From positions 98,530-162,529 of the forward strand of contig JAIVFH010000078.1 of NCBI GenBank assembly GCA_025765595.1: a DNA stretch of 64,000 nucleotides, in the 5' to 3' direction. The stretch comes from Obelidium mucronatum. Taxonomy: Eukaryota; Chytridiomycota; Chytridiomycetes; Chytridiales; Chytriomycetaceae. The first letter of the stretch is position 1; each line of letters starts with the position of its first letter. This document shows positions 11,311 through 22,585 of this stretch, in pieces. The notes beneath the pieces are model-generated. The model ran no database searches. It saw nothing but the letters and a program-made list of their open reading frames with translations, and was not told where the DNA came from. The position numbers and the translations under genes were made by a program.

Positions 11311-14300
11311 TCAATCTATTTTTTGTTGTTGCTTGGCAAAACTATACAAAACCAACGCCCCACTCACATGCACATTCAAACTCCGAATCACACCATACTG
11401 AGGAATCTCCAAAATTGAATCCAGCAAGGGCAAATAAATAGCCGGGATTCCCAGTTTTTCCATCCCCAACAGTAAAACACACTTTTCAGGGAATTCAAAC
11501 ACGTCCAGGGAAACACTTGTGGTCGCTTGTTCTATACCCAGAATGGAATATCCTTCATTTTTTTTGCACGTAATGTATGGAATGATTGCTGCTGGATTGG
11601 GAGCTAGCTCTTGCATTGGCATCCATTTATCAGCTGTCACTGAAGTCACTAGGAAGGCGGGATCCTCTCGAATCTTGATGTTTGGAACCAGGAGAAGCTC
11701 GGCATTAAATATCTCACACGTCCTATACTCCGCGAGAGGAATCAATAAGAATCGCGAAACTTAAAAAAAAAAAACCCCCATTTCATTACCTGCACAATCC
11801 TCCTAAATTCGGAGCCTTCGAAACCAACGACGCCACAACAATCAATGGAAACCTTTTTCTCGCGTTGGAGCTATCGTCACGCGATTGAGAAAAGTCAAAC
11901 ATTGTTTCCCACGCTTCGATCTTGCGTTGAAAAGCAGACATGTCATTGTCACCATCGTGGGCTCCGATTACGCTGAGCTTGTCCACTGGAAACTCAGTTG
12001 GTGCTTCTGAAGACCACATATTTATCCTTGAGGGGCCATGAAACAGTGGAATACATGTCGCTACTGATTGCTTCAAGGTCCTTTTGAAAGCAAACTACCC
12101 AAAAAAAAAAAGTTTTTTAGAAGCATGTAGGGGGGAAAACAAGGTTTGCATAAAAACTCAACCGCCGATATTCGCTCCTCCTCAGTCACATTCGCCAATC
12201 CCAATCCCCCACGAAAAAGAAAGTCCACAGAAAGATCCAACAACGGATGAAACCCACCACCACCCCCCCTTACAAAATACAAATTTTCCGCTTGCTGCCG
12301 ATGTTTAACACAATCCCCATTTTTATGAATGAAATCAACCATGGATTCGAGTGCCGCATGTAAAGACCACAAGTGTTTCAAATGAGGTTGATTGCATTGT
12401 TGCCAAGCCGTGTAAGCAACGTATTGCGCGTATAGCCGGATCGTAAAGTGATTTGAAGTTAGCCATGGGATGATTTTGGAAAATAGCTGGTTGTATTGTT
12501 TTGACTGGTTTACTGTGGGAAGTAGGGGGAGAGTCCGGACCAGAACGGAGAGCAGCGAGCATGTGGTTGTTGAACGTAGATCAAATTGGTCGAACCAACT
12601 TGTTTGAGAGCAGTTAGAAGAAGAAGCGAGCTGAAATACAAAAAAATGCAAGATACCTCCAAATCAGATCTACCGTACTTGGAAATTGGAGAAATATCCG
12701 CATTAAGGCCCACTCCACATAGTGTCGAGTAGACTGAATCAATTCCATGTCCATCGCTTTGATAAATCGCGTGGTCCATGTCGTTTCATTGTCCACAATG
12801 TGGTGCAAGAGCAAATGAATGGAACACCACAAGCGAATCTTTGAATATCACAAAACATTAAACAAAAACACACAAAAAAGAAAAAGGCCATTTAAAAATG
12901 ATTCACCTGGCATCTATGCTCAATCGTGTTATCAAACTTTGCCTTCAATTGCCCAGACTCATGTCTCGCCAGCAACGCATCCAAGATGGATAATCCAAAT
13001 TCGCGATGACTTTCCAAGCTTGGATTCAAGATAAGCAAGAGGCAGTTTGCGTTTACCCGAATCATGAAATCAAAACAATTGAAATTCCGTTCTGCGGTCC
13101 TATTTTCTCAAAAAAAAAAGGATTTTAGCGAATTCCGACCTGCTAAATTCTTAAAAAAAAAACCCCGCAAATTATACCCCTGTGAACTCAATATCTCATC
13201 ATCCGACCACTCTCCAGTCGCCTGAATCTCTGGAATGCGAAGCGTATGTGAAATAACAGCATCCACTCTATCAGCATCAATGTTCTTGTCTCTCAGCGGT
13301 CCAAACAAAATGAAGGCAGTTACAAGTTCCTTGAAAATCGACAAAGTCGCTATTGAACTCGAATTTCCATTCACTTCCAAACACTGTGTCCAATAATTGA
13401 AGCACGGAAGGCTGATGTACTGCAACAATGACGTACGTTGCTCAGATAAAGCTAAACATGTATTGAAAACCTGTTTGTTTTGAACCCTTGAAGTGTCCGC
13501 CAAGCAAAACAAATAATAGACAACTAAAACAACTCAACTGTAAAAACACAGTCCCTCAATTCCCCCATCTCTCCCACCGAAATCGCGTGCAAAATAAATG
13601 GGGAAAAGGCAACCCGACAGAAAGCCTCAAGCAGAGCATGGAAATGTTTTGCATTCCCACTGTTTTCCATCACAACCCGGAAACCCTCATTCAAAAGGAC
13701 ACACAAATTCGCCTCGAGACTTCCTAACGTGTCAAGATCAAACGCGGGATATAAAAGAAACACGCTGTCAAGAGCTTTTTGTACTGATTTTAAGAGAAGG
13801 GGTGCCGATGTGTTTGACATGTTGCTGATTTTTTCGCCAGCAGTGACAATAACTAGAGGCAGTACATCTCGCATCTGTGTACCAGAAGAAGCCGCATATT
13901 CCAGCGCAGATTCAAGTGCCTCATGTTGGGCAATTTGAATCTCGTTCTGAATATCACTCCATGGAATAGGATCCTTGGAATCGGCATCAAACATGATAGC
14001 TTCTTTTGAAAATGTCATGTCAGAGAGAAGCAGGGATATGGATTCTGCGCAATGCGTTGACTGACTGGTGCCAGGTTTAGACAGATTGTAAAAGTTTTGG
14101 AGAACAAGGTAGGAAACAAATAGACAAGTTTGAGTCTGAGGTTTGGACTTGAGTTTGGAGATGGCGTTGAGCTCCAATGGAACCAGGATGCTTGGATTTT
14201 TGAGTCCAGAATGGATTCCAACATGCAGAACATGTTCAAATACAAATGAGACTTTTCTGAGTATATGAAATGACAGTGTAGAAGGATGTAGAAGCTGGTT

Positions 14301-16702
14301 CTGGCATGTTTGAATGAGTTCAAGAATCGTGTCTGATGGAAAATAAGTTTCAACCACGGATGGCAGCTTGTTGATAATAACGGCAACAAGTAAAATAACT
14401 CTGTTGCTTAACCCGGACGGGGCATACGACAATGATGCATTGAAACGGTGGAGGCGGGATAGAAGTGGCTGCAAAGATTCTTTTACAGCTTGACAGGAAA
14501 TAAATGTAACCATGGTTCCGATTTGCTCGGCATGTCGCGCATCAGTTTCAATGCTCTCGGTCGACGATTTAAGATAATTGGCAACAGCATTTTGGACTTC
14601 CCGCAAGAGCCACTTCCCTTCTGCAACAACTTCGGACCCAAAACCAACAGAGCACCAATTCCGTGTATGTTCAAAGCGACTTGAGGACGTATTGGAAGGG
14701 CCAATTACCGTTAGAATCTGGCTGACATCATTGAAAGAAAACAATGCCCTGTCAGAAAATGCAATCATCACATCTTGTGCAAGCTGGCAAAACAACTTTC
14801 TTGCATCAGGTTTTCTACAAAATCAGAATCAGGAAGAATAGGCATACCAAAAAGGTAGGAAAAGACCCTCACGTCCACACGGAAACTGCTCGATGATTTG
14901 TAATCATATCAGAAAAGTGCAGAATATCTTCAGGTCCCAGCTTAGCATCATTCTGGATCTTGGCAAAATCACTCAACCCCATCATCACATATAGAACTGA
15001 AACTTTTGTTGAGAACCCCACACTTGTTTTGATTATTTCTCGTAAAGTTGCTGACTGATTCCACAGGTCAGGTTAAGTAAAAAACCACTTGAAAAAAAAA
15101 CAAGGGGCTTTACCTTAGTTCTCGTTATTTCTAAAACAGTTCGAATAAATGCTCTGACTTTCTCCCCAAATAGGCTCACAAACGACCCCAATCCCGAAAC
15201 ATGATACAAATAAGATGAGTCCAAGGCAGGGATCAGAGTTTTCAACAAGAATTCGCGCCCAATATCACTACACAGTGTTTCCACAACGAGTACCAAGTCC
15301 ACAGGAGAAGATATCAAGTATTCAAGAATCCTCTTCCTCATTGGGGCAGAGTTGTTTTGAATTCCTCGTTTCATGAGTGTAATCCACCAAGTTGCGTGCA
15401 TGCAATCAGAGTTTAGGAAAAGCGAGAGTTTCGGTAGAATCGGCTCAATGAGATGACCACTGGACTCTTGAAGGATGTCGAGAACCACAAAGTAATCGTT
15501 CCAAAGATTGGGAGAGCGAGACACATCCCAGGTTGAAAACAACCTTCAAAAAAAAAAAAAAAGATGCGTTCAAATACAACCCGGCAAAGATAAAAAAGCA
15601 GGCGCAAACCCGAAAAACATACTCGTTATCTGGAATAACCAACCCAGAATTCTTTGAGAAATCAACCACGCGCTTCAGTAGAAATAGTGCATATTTTTCG
15701 GTGATGGGGTCCCCACAGACAAGTCCCGATTGAATCAAGATCCAAAAGGACGTTTCTGAGCGCAAATCTTTGACAGTATTGACCACAGTTGAAGAGCTCC
15801 AATCAGTTAAATCATGGTGTTCTGTGCTTTCGACTCCGCCACCAGTAACAATGCCATCCTTTGCATCTTTTCGATTGACTTTGCTACGCTTTTTTGGTGA
15901 GGACTGAAGCTTGTTGGCTCCACTAGGAGCCTTGACAGCATTTCCCGTAATCCCAAAAAAATGATCGAACAAGTGGACGATTATTCCAGAGACAGTGCGC
16001 AATAACTGGACAGAGCTCATGAATTCCGTGCGGGTTATTTGGTCCCAGACTTGACCACAGATTGTCTGTAGAGCATCAGCAGACTCTGAGGCAGCGACCT
16101 TAAACAAAAGAGGGAGAATCGAAGATACAAGACGCGAGTTGATGTCCAGAAGCGTTGTATCCGTAGCTGATTGGAAGATACCGCCCATCACGACTTGCAC
16201 CAGTTTCTCAACACCAAGTTCACGAATTGTAGAGTAGTTTTCGGGGCAGGATAGAATCAAAACCATCAAGCTGGTGACAAAGTGAATACGTTCGGCGGCA
16301 TTCCAGTCATTTCGTTGCAGAGTTTCCATGATTTGCAACACTTTGGCAGTCAGATATTCCGGCGAAGCGCGACAGCCGGCAGAAATGGCTTCAGTGGCTG
16401 TTTCATTTTCGGATGTTAGATTTATTTGCATTATCGAACCACTGACCGTCTCGTCCAGTTTCATTGCTGAAAATAGAATCAAACTTGTCCAGTAAACGCT
16501 TTGTTTCATTTGGTGAAAGGAGAGAGAGTCGCAGGACTGAAGTCAGCAGCATGCATGATCCAGAGGTGAGAGATGCTTCGACAAGTGCAAAGAGCGATTC
16601 GCGGGGAAGACCCTGAACAACAAATAACAGCTTAGAGTTCAGCAGCGCGAGGACTTTAAGTGAGTCTACCAGCAGGATTGCATCAGCTGCTTCGTTGTTC
16701 AT
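11311..16702 (-). CDS. TRM3: tRNA (guanosine-18-2'-O)-methyltransferase, Trm3/TARBP1 type
   Basis: A large multi-exon gene encoding a long alpha-helical HEAT-like N-terminal part and a C-terminal SPOUT methyltransferase domain. The SPOUT domain is diagnostic: LVSKAPNLGGLCRTCEIFNA, SVTADKWMPMQELAP, EGYSILGIEQAT, then the knot motifs FPEKCVLLLGMEKLGIPA and IPQYGVIRSLNVHVSGALVL. Trm3/TARBP1 methylates the ribose of G18 in the D-loop of tRNAs. The last exon is 11311 to about 11723; its upstream intron lies about 11724-11793. The start ATG at 16702 is only 38 bp from the divergent gene at 16741. A broken copy of the last intron, last exon and 3' flank sits at 39540-40165. Middle exons were not joined base by base. 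Confidence 0.9.
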
Positions 16703-16740
16703 GACTTGTCAAAAAATAAAAAGAAAGAAGAAAGCAAGAA
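16703..16740. promoter_or_regulatory. 38-bp divergent intergenic spacer
   Basis: Only 38 bases separate the start codons of TRM3 (minus) and the unknown gene (plus). 5' UTRs and core promoter elements must overlap this spacer or the coding ends. No TATA box is evident. Confidence 0.4.
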
Positions 16741-17856
16741 ATGAACACAGTGCATCTCGACGCAGCGTACCTGAGTCTGCACCGCAAAGACGCGCTTGCC
16801 GCGCAGCCGCTGCGGCAGCAGTATCTGCGGGCGCATGCGCTCGCGGCGGGGTCGGCGTCGAGGTCTGAGTCGGGGTCTGAGAGCGAAGCGACGCCCGTGG
16901 GTGCGCGGCTCGCTGTGCTCCAGCTTGCGCAGCCCGCAGCCGCCAGCGACCCCGCGGCGCTCGCGGCTCTCGCGGCGCTGCTCGCGTTTCTCGAAGCAAA
17001 CAGACGCGCGCTGTCGCTGCGCGCCGGTGTTGCGCTTCGCGGATCGAGCAACTCGAACAACTCGAACAACGCAAAGAGCGCCGTCCACAGGCGTCTCGCC
17101 GATCTGCTGGCAAAGTCGTCGCTGCGCCTGCAGAAGCGCTTCGAGCTGGCGGCCGTGGTGCTGCGCCAATACGTGCGTGTGTGTGTGTGATGAAGTCGTT
17201 GGCTAACAAAAAACAATACACAACACTCAATACAGATGTTGGCCATCAGAGTCGCCGCGCTGCCCTTCGACTCGGCCGCGTGCAACGTGCTTCTCAACCG
17301 CCTCTTCCAGCAGAACAGACCCCCTCTGTCGCCGGCAGAGTCAAAGTCGCGTGTTGAGCAACTCGCACAGTGCTCCACAGAGTTTCCCTTCAACGCAAGA
17401 GACTCTGTACCAATTACGCTCACAAACCTGGTTCCCATAAAGCTGCTGTGTCTGGAATGGATTGCTGAGGCTGGCAGGAGGTCTGATTTGGAGAAGAAGG
17501 ACCCTGAAGACCACGAACAATCGGACGTTGAGTTGACTCTGATCAACAAGTTTATTGATGAGTTTCCATTGGATAATGTTTATGATTGGGTTTGCTAGAT
17601 CTTGTGTGTCTTTTATATCTTTTTGATTATTCAGTTTCTATAGGTCAAGCAGTATGTCTTCAACGAGTATGATTATTGCAGAGATGTTCGAACGTGTGTA
17701 GAAATGTTGAGCAGGCAGAGCTCGGAGAATGATTCCCAGCTGTCTGATAGATTGGACAAGGAGAATAACGAAGGAAGAAATAATTCAAAATCAACGAAAC
17801 GGAATATCTCCCAAAGCACCGAAAGAGATCAGGCGAAACGCATAAGGATTTTATGA
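16741..17856 (+). CDS. Unknown conserved-looking protein
   Basis: Three exons: 16741 to about 17173 (very GC-rich, Ala/Leu/Arg-rich helices), about 17236-17586, and about 17644-17856. The first intron begins GTGCGTGTG and ends ACAG before MLAIRVAALPFDSAACNVLL. The second lies between NVYDW and VKQYVFNEYDYCRDVRTCVE. The tail is Ser/Asn/Lys-rich and basic (RDQAKRIRIL) and may carry a nuclear localisation signal. About 330 residues. I do not recognise the family. It shares a 38-bp divergent promoter with TRM3, which may mean co-expression but says little about function. Confidence 0.7.
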
Positions 17857-17935
17857 TTCTTCACATTAAAAAAAAAATGCCGTCTCGTACACATTCATCA
17901 ATATTCACCCCCCGTCTTTTAATTATTATTCCGTC

Positions 17936-18960
17936 TCACTTTTTCCCTTTCCCTGCCTTTGGTTTTCCACCAGCTGCCGGTTCCCCACCTCCCATGGCCT
18001 TCTTGATGAAAGCATCCGCTCGTGCCCTCACATCCTGTTCATATGATACTCCACTCCCACCAGTACTTCCAGACTTCAACGCAGCTTCAATTTTTTCAGT
18101 TGCGTCAGGACCCAACGTGTTTTCCAGCCGAGTTCGGATTTCTTTTGCTTCCTCTTGAACTTGTTTTTCAAGGGACTCAATCTGTTGTTCCAAAGTAGAT
18201 AAATCCAGAGGAGTGAATGTTTCAATCTTCATGTTGATTCCAGGTGGCAAGTTCTTGTTGACGTGTTCATACTAAAAATAAAAAAAAATAAAAAGTTAAA
18301 CCTTCTATTTCGTTTCGTTTTTTTGTGTGTGTTATAATAATTTCTTTTTACCCAATCTTTGATAGTTTCTTGATCCGAATTAAAAACCTGAATCAACCGC
18401 CGAAACGTTTTCTGTTCAAACGTTTCCTTGACTTTATCATGAATAAACGGACCACGAGTGACATGCCATTTCTTTGTTTTCGTGCTCAAGTGAATCACTT
18501 GTTGCGCTGGCATGTTCCGTTTATGTGCTGCGTGCCGCGCATAGTAGGCGACAAAGTCGGCGTGGTCGGGCATGAAGGAGGAGAGCTCCATGTTTGCAGA
18601 GAGTGTGGCTTGGTTGCTGGGGATGGGTGGGATTGGTAGTGGCTTTAGGTTGAAGGTTCCATTCGGGACTTGTTTTTTTTTTTTTTTTTGATGAGGTGTG
18701 GGGAAGGGTGGGAAAGTTAGATCGATCGGTTTGTTCTTTTTCCTTAGTCGATGACGGGTGGGCTTCTTCTTACTTGCGAATGTGTCCATATCGTAGGGAG
18801 CTGTTGGGACATTGAGAGGCAGTTTATTGCCCAATCTGGGGAGAGAAAAAAAGAAAAGATTGTTGCGTTCAGTTTCGGGTTAAGGATCTTCTCAGTGAAG
18901 AGCGGTTACTTACGATAGAATGCGTCTTGATGAGCTGAATCCTCGAATAGTTTGTTGCAT
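17936..18960 (-). CDS. RSM10: Mitochondrial small ribosomal subunit protein uS10m
   Basis: The first exon (MQQTIRGFSSSRRILS) looks like a mitochondrial targeting presequence. The central part carries the S10 fold: MELSSFMPDHADFVAYYARH, AAHKRNMPAQQVIHLSTKTK, WHVTRGPFIHDKVKETFEQK, TFRRLIQVFNSDQETIKDWV. Then come VNKNLPPGINMKIETF, a coiled-coil segment and a Gly/Lys-rich tail ending KAGKGKK. uS10m sits in the head of the mitochondrial small ribosomal subunit. Three exons, with introns near 18842-18906 and 18274-18352. The S10 core is of family length; the Lys-rich C-terminal tail is an extension. Confidence 0.85.
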
Positions 18961-19064
18961 TTTTTTTTGTTCAAAGTCAAAAAGCAAAAAAAAACGATTA
19001 AGTAAAAATAAATAACAATTAATTACACATAAATAAACTAATTCTAATAGAATAAACTCTCTCT

Positions 19065-19772
19065 CTACTTGCTTATCTGCCCAATCGGTTTCCCCTCGTA
19101 AAGCAGAAGCGACTTTCCCCATTTCCCTTCTTCTCCTTCCTTCCCACTCTCTTGAAAGACTTCACACGCCGACAGCCCTTTCCACACCCGCATTGCACAA
19201 GGATTCAAATACATTTTCATTTGAACCGTTTCCTTGACTAATTCTTCCATCATCATGGCACCACCCCCCAACTCCTCTTTCGGATGCCGCTGCCGCCGCA
19301 ATTCCAAATCCAGCCATACAAACAACATTGGGAACCTGCTCGATCGAAACACGTCATTCGAAGCCGTGGAAAACCCACATCTTGAAGCAAGAATCCCAAG
19401 TGCTTGTTGTTGCTGAAGCTGTTGCTGCAACTGCTGCTGCTGCTGTTGTCCATCATGTCCGATTCGATATTGACGAACCTCTTCCCGTCCAAGAACACCT
19501 TCAAACTCTCTCACTGTCTTTGGTCCAACTTTCGCGGCTTCGTATTTACATTGAACTACAGCGTTGATTATTCTCGTCTTTGGCGCCCGCGGTGATGGTG
19601 GTGATGGTGATGGTGGGAGTTCCAAACAGGCCCTCAGATCCACACCCAAATCCCCAGCCCCTCCCATCCTGTGTATCTGAGTGAACCCAAGACGCGTCAA
19701 TAGATGCGCTGTGGTTTGTTCAAAGAGGGTTCCGATAAATACTGTTGACTTGTTGTTTAATAAGGGTTGCAT
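19065..19772 (-). CDS. RRG7: Rrg7-like (DUF2034) restriction-endonuclease-fold mitochondrial protein
   Basis: A single exon. It begins MQPLLNNKSTVFIGTLFEQT (ATG at 19772; an upstream in-frame ATG at 19817 would add a Lys-rich leader). Motifs of the PD-(D/E)XK-like fold follow: RMGGAGDLGVDLRACLE and NAVVQCKYEAAKVGPKTVRE, with Asp and Gln-Cys-Lys as the expected active-site positions, then FEGVLGREE. A Gln-rich insert (about 19400-19440) interrupts the domain. S. cerevisiae Rrg7 is needed for respiratory growth and is mitochondrial; its chemistry is not established. The assignment rests on the GG-GD-G-D and VQCK-E patterns. It could be another mitochondrial member of the same fold. Confidence 0.75.
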   Translation of the reverse strand: MQPLLNNKSTVFIGTLFEQTTAHLLTRLGFTQIHRMGGAGDLGVDLRACLELPPSPSPPSPRAPKTRIINAVVQCKYEAAKVGPKTVREFEGVLGREEVRQYRIGHDGQQQQQQLQQQLQQQQALGILASRCGFSTASNDVFRSSRFPMLFVWLDLELRRQRHPKEELGGGAMMMEELVKETVQMKMYLNPCAMRVWKGLSACEVFQESGKEGEEGKWGKSLLLYEGKPIGQISK

Positions 19773-20071
19773 TTTCCATGTTTTTTTATTTTTTTTTTTT
19801 TTTTTACACACATGCATACGTTGAGGATTTTATGTCTCTCTGAAGGATAGAAAAGAAGGATATATATATAGAAGAAAATGTCTAAATGAGGCTTGTGCAT
19901 GCTATAAATATAAGGGCCACGGCTGGTACTAGTGTCTCCCCTTGTTGTTGGGTGATGAAAAAAGGGACCAGCAAAAAAAAATTTCTATTTCCGAAACACT
20001 AGAACCTCTTGTGTTGCTCAACTACCCCCCCTTTACGACCTCAATCTAAAACAAGCATCTTATAAACGAAA

Positions 20072-21227
20072 ATGGTACGTTTGCACATGCATAAGTCTTG
20101 TTTCTTTTCCTCCCCTCGGGTCTTGGGAGTGTGCTGGATTGTTTTGCTAGGAAGGGTTTGGCTGGGATCATTGTATCGGGAGGAGGGCTGTCATGGAAGA
20201 GAACTGCGATCGCTGAATTCTCTTGCATTGATTGAGTACTAGGAGGGATCAAGAGGGCGGCGGCAGGACATCCGTGGCTCTAAATGAGCATGTGCATGAC
20301 CTCTCCCAATTTAGCCCTAGAGAAACAAACAATCTTGGAAGCCTTTGTGCTGATGGATCAGGACATGCTCTTTTGTTGCTTGAAAGTGTCATTACATTTA
20401 GTTATGGGCGATGGTGATGCTGATATCGGACTGTCTTCAAACGTTTTTTTTTTGGTCATCATCTGAACACCACCCCTTTCGATTAGTCTTCCAACTGGCT
20501 TAGAATCGGTCTCTACGGAGGTATCCACGGTCTCCAATTGGTAAAAAAAAAATGCCCAAACCTCTTCTTTTTTTTTACGTCTAGAAAATAAGGGAATCTA
20601 ACCGTCATGTGATCCCACCCTAGTTGTCTGCCATCATTGTTCTTGCTGGTATTGCCGACCAAGCCAGATATGGTCCATCCTCCATCTGTATTCTCTATAT
20701 CCAGGATTACAAGCAGGATTCCATGAACCCTGGTTACTACCTCTTCAACGCCAACTCTAGTGCTTGTTCTGGAATCATGGGGTGTGTGTTTGCATTCCTT
20801 TTTTTCCGTAAATCTATAGGATTTTCTGATATCACTTTTTTTTTATGTACACAGTCTATCAGCTGCCAGCATGCTTCTCGCTCTCATCATCGGTGCCGCA
20901 TCCCTCTACTACATTGTCCGCGCCGAATTCCGTGCCGTCCGCCTCATTTTCGGAATGGCCGTCATCGCAGTCGTTGAAACCCTCGTAGCATTCCTCATGG
21001 CCATTATCGCAACAATCGGAATCAACACCACCTGTGGACAATTCTCAAGCGCCGGATTCTCTTGTGGAACTATCTTCAGTGGAGGGTTTTTTGAACAAGA
21101 GACTTCACTGACGTACCCAAAGAGTCTTGGGGTTGTGAATCTGGCGGTTGCTGCTTCTTGGTTTTGTTTTATTTCGTGGGCGGCTTATGCGGCGTTGGAA
21201 GTTCTCAACTGGAGAAACTCTGTCTAA
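20072..21227 (+). CDS. Four-helix (tetraspan/MARVEL-like) membrane protein
   Basis: Four exons fit in frame. Exon 1 is the ATG alone at 20072-20074, followed directly by GTACGT. Then 20487-20540 (SSNWLRIGLYGGIHGLQL), 20624-20781 and 20855-21227. The roughly 180-residue product has four hydrophobic helices: LSAIIVLAGIA, SMLLALIIGAASLYYIV, LIFGMAVIAVVETLVAFLMA and VVNLAVAASWFCFISWAAYA. Two Cys lie in the loop before the last helix (TTCGQF, FSCGTI). The topology is MARVEL-like (fungal Sur7/Nce102-type membrane organisers), but no specific family motif is seen. The 412-bp first intron right after the start codon is unusual for this genome. Confidence 0.7.
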
Positions 21228-21417
21228 AACAAAAAAAAAGAACCAAAAAACGCAATCATTATCCATCGTGCGCCCCCCCTCCTCCTCCTCTCTCCTCAAA
21301 AGATTCGGAAATCATCTCATTTTTTCGCCTTTCGTTTTATTAAAATAAAAGATGTAGTTTTATAAGAATGTTCTGAATCTTTTTATATAAATATTTATTT
21401 AAAAAAAAAAATAAATC

Positions 21418-22298
21418 ATGTCTATTGGAGTTCCAGTCAAGGTAACAAAAAAAACGCACAAACCTAACGCCAGTACTGACGTTTTCTTAACTGTTTTTTT
21501 TTCCTTCTTCCTTTCCTCCCGCTTCTGAATATCTGACTTTTGAAAGTTGCTTCATGAGGCGATGGGCCACATTGTCACCCTCGAACTAAAAACTGGTGTT
21601 CTGTATCGGGGAACTCTTCTCGACACGGAAGACAACATGAATGTACAGCTCAAAAACATTACAGTGACGCAACGAGATGGGAAAACGTCTGTGCTGGATC
21701 AGGTCTTTGTTCGAGGGTGCGTTTGTTGTGCGTCGCTTTTTCCCTCCCCCCATCTTTGTACACTTTTAGGGCGCAGCGCCCCATGATTTGCTGGAGTTTA
21801 CTGGGACGGCGTTTTGCGAATAATATTGGCTCTGGATGGATGGTTGGTTTGGATGTTGTTTGGCTTTGAAGACTGCGCAAAGCAATAGCTGACAAGCGAA
21901 ATAAGGACATTATCCAAAACAAACACCCGTTTACACGCCGAATTTAGGAAAGGGAGATATTAAAAGAGACCTTGACCGTTGGACAGAATGGGAGTGGGAA
22001 AAAAAAAGGAAACACGAAACACCAATCCAATCTTTGTTGGAACACCGAAACTCGACTATTACTCACTTTTTTTCTTCTTGTTTTTTTTGTTCATAGATCG
22101 CAAGTTCGTTTCTTTGTGGTTCCTGATATGTTAAAGAATGCACCAATGTTCAGAAAAGTTGGACCTGGTGCAACAAAGGGAAGAGGTATTGGATTGGGAA
22201 GAGGAAAAGCAACGGTGGCACGAGCTCAGGCTGCACGAGGAAGGGGTGGCCGTGGTGGAAATATTCAAATGGCGGCTGGACGTGGAGGAAGGCTTTGA
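21418..22298 (+). CDS. SMD3: Small nuclear ribonucleoprotein Sm D3
   Basis: Three exons: MSIGVPVK (21418-21441), then [20 protein letters not shown] through LDQVFVRG, then [20 protein letters not shown] and a C-terminal Arg-Gly tail. Sm1 ([16 protein letters not shown]) and Sm2 ([15 protein letters not shown]) motifs are intact. SmD3 is one of the seven Sm ring proteins of U1, U2, U4 and U5 snRNPs; the RG tail ([16 protein letters not shown]) is the usual target of symmetric arginine methylation. Length is close to the family norm. The second intron (about 21718-22096) is long for this genome. Confidence 0.95.
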
Positions 22299-22585
22299 CA
22301 AAAAATGTTTTAACATTCTGTGCTGTGTGCATACAGTTGTTATTTAGTTTACTCAACTTCCCAAAATATATTATATATATGGTTTTGGTTTTGATTTAGG
22401 GGGGTTTTTTTTTTGAAACTGCTGTTGCAAATGGACACTTGACAGAGAAAATGCTTGACGCACGTGCAGAATGGGTCCGTGTAAACAGCCCCGTGCTTCT
22501 GTTGCAATTGTCAGTTCATAAGGATAATGTCGAGAGTGAAATATCTTTTTTTTCCAACTTTCTTGGCGTTGGAAGTTGAATCATC

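Noticed and set aside
16683..17549. Long minus-strand open frame 288 codons upstream of TRM3
   Set aside because: It is the antisense of a GC-rich plus-strand gene with proper introns; it is only Ser/Arg/Cys-rich and has no domain.
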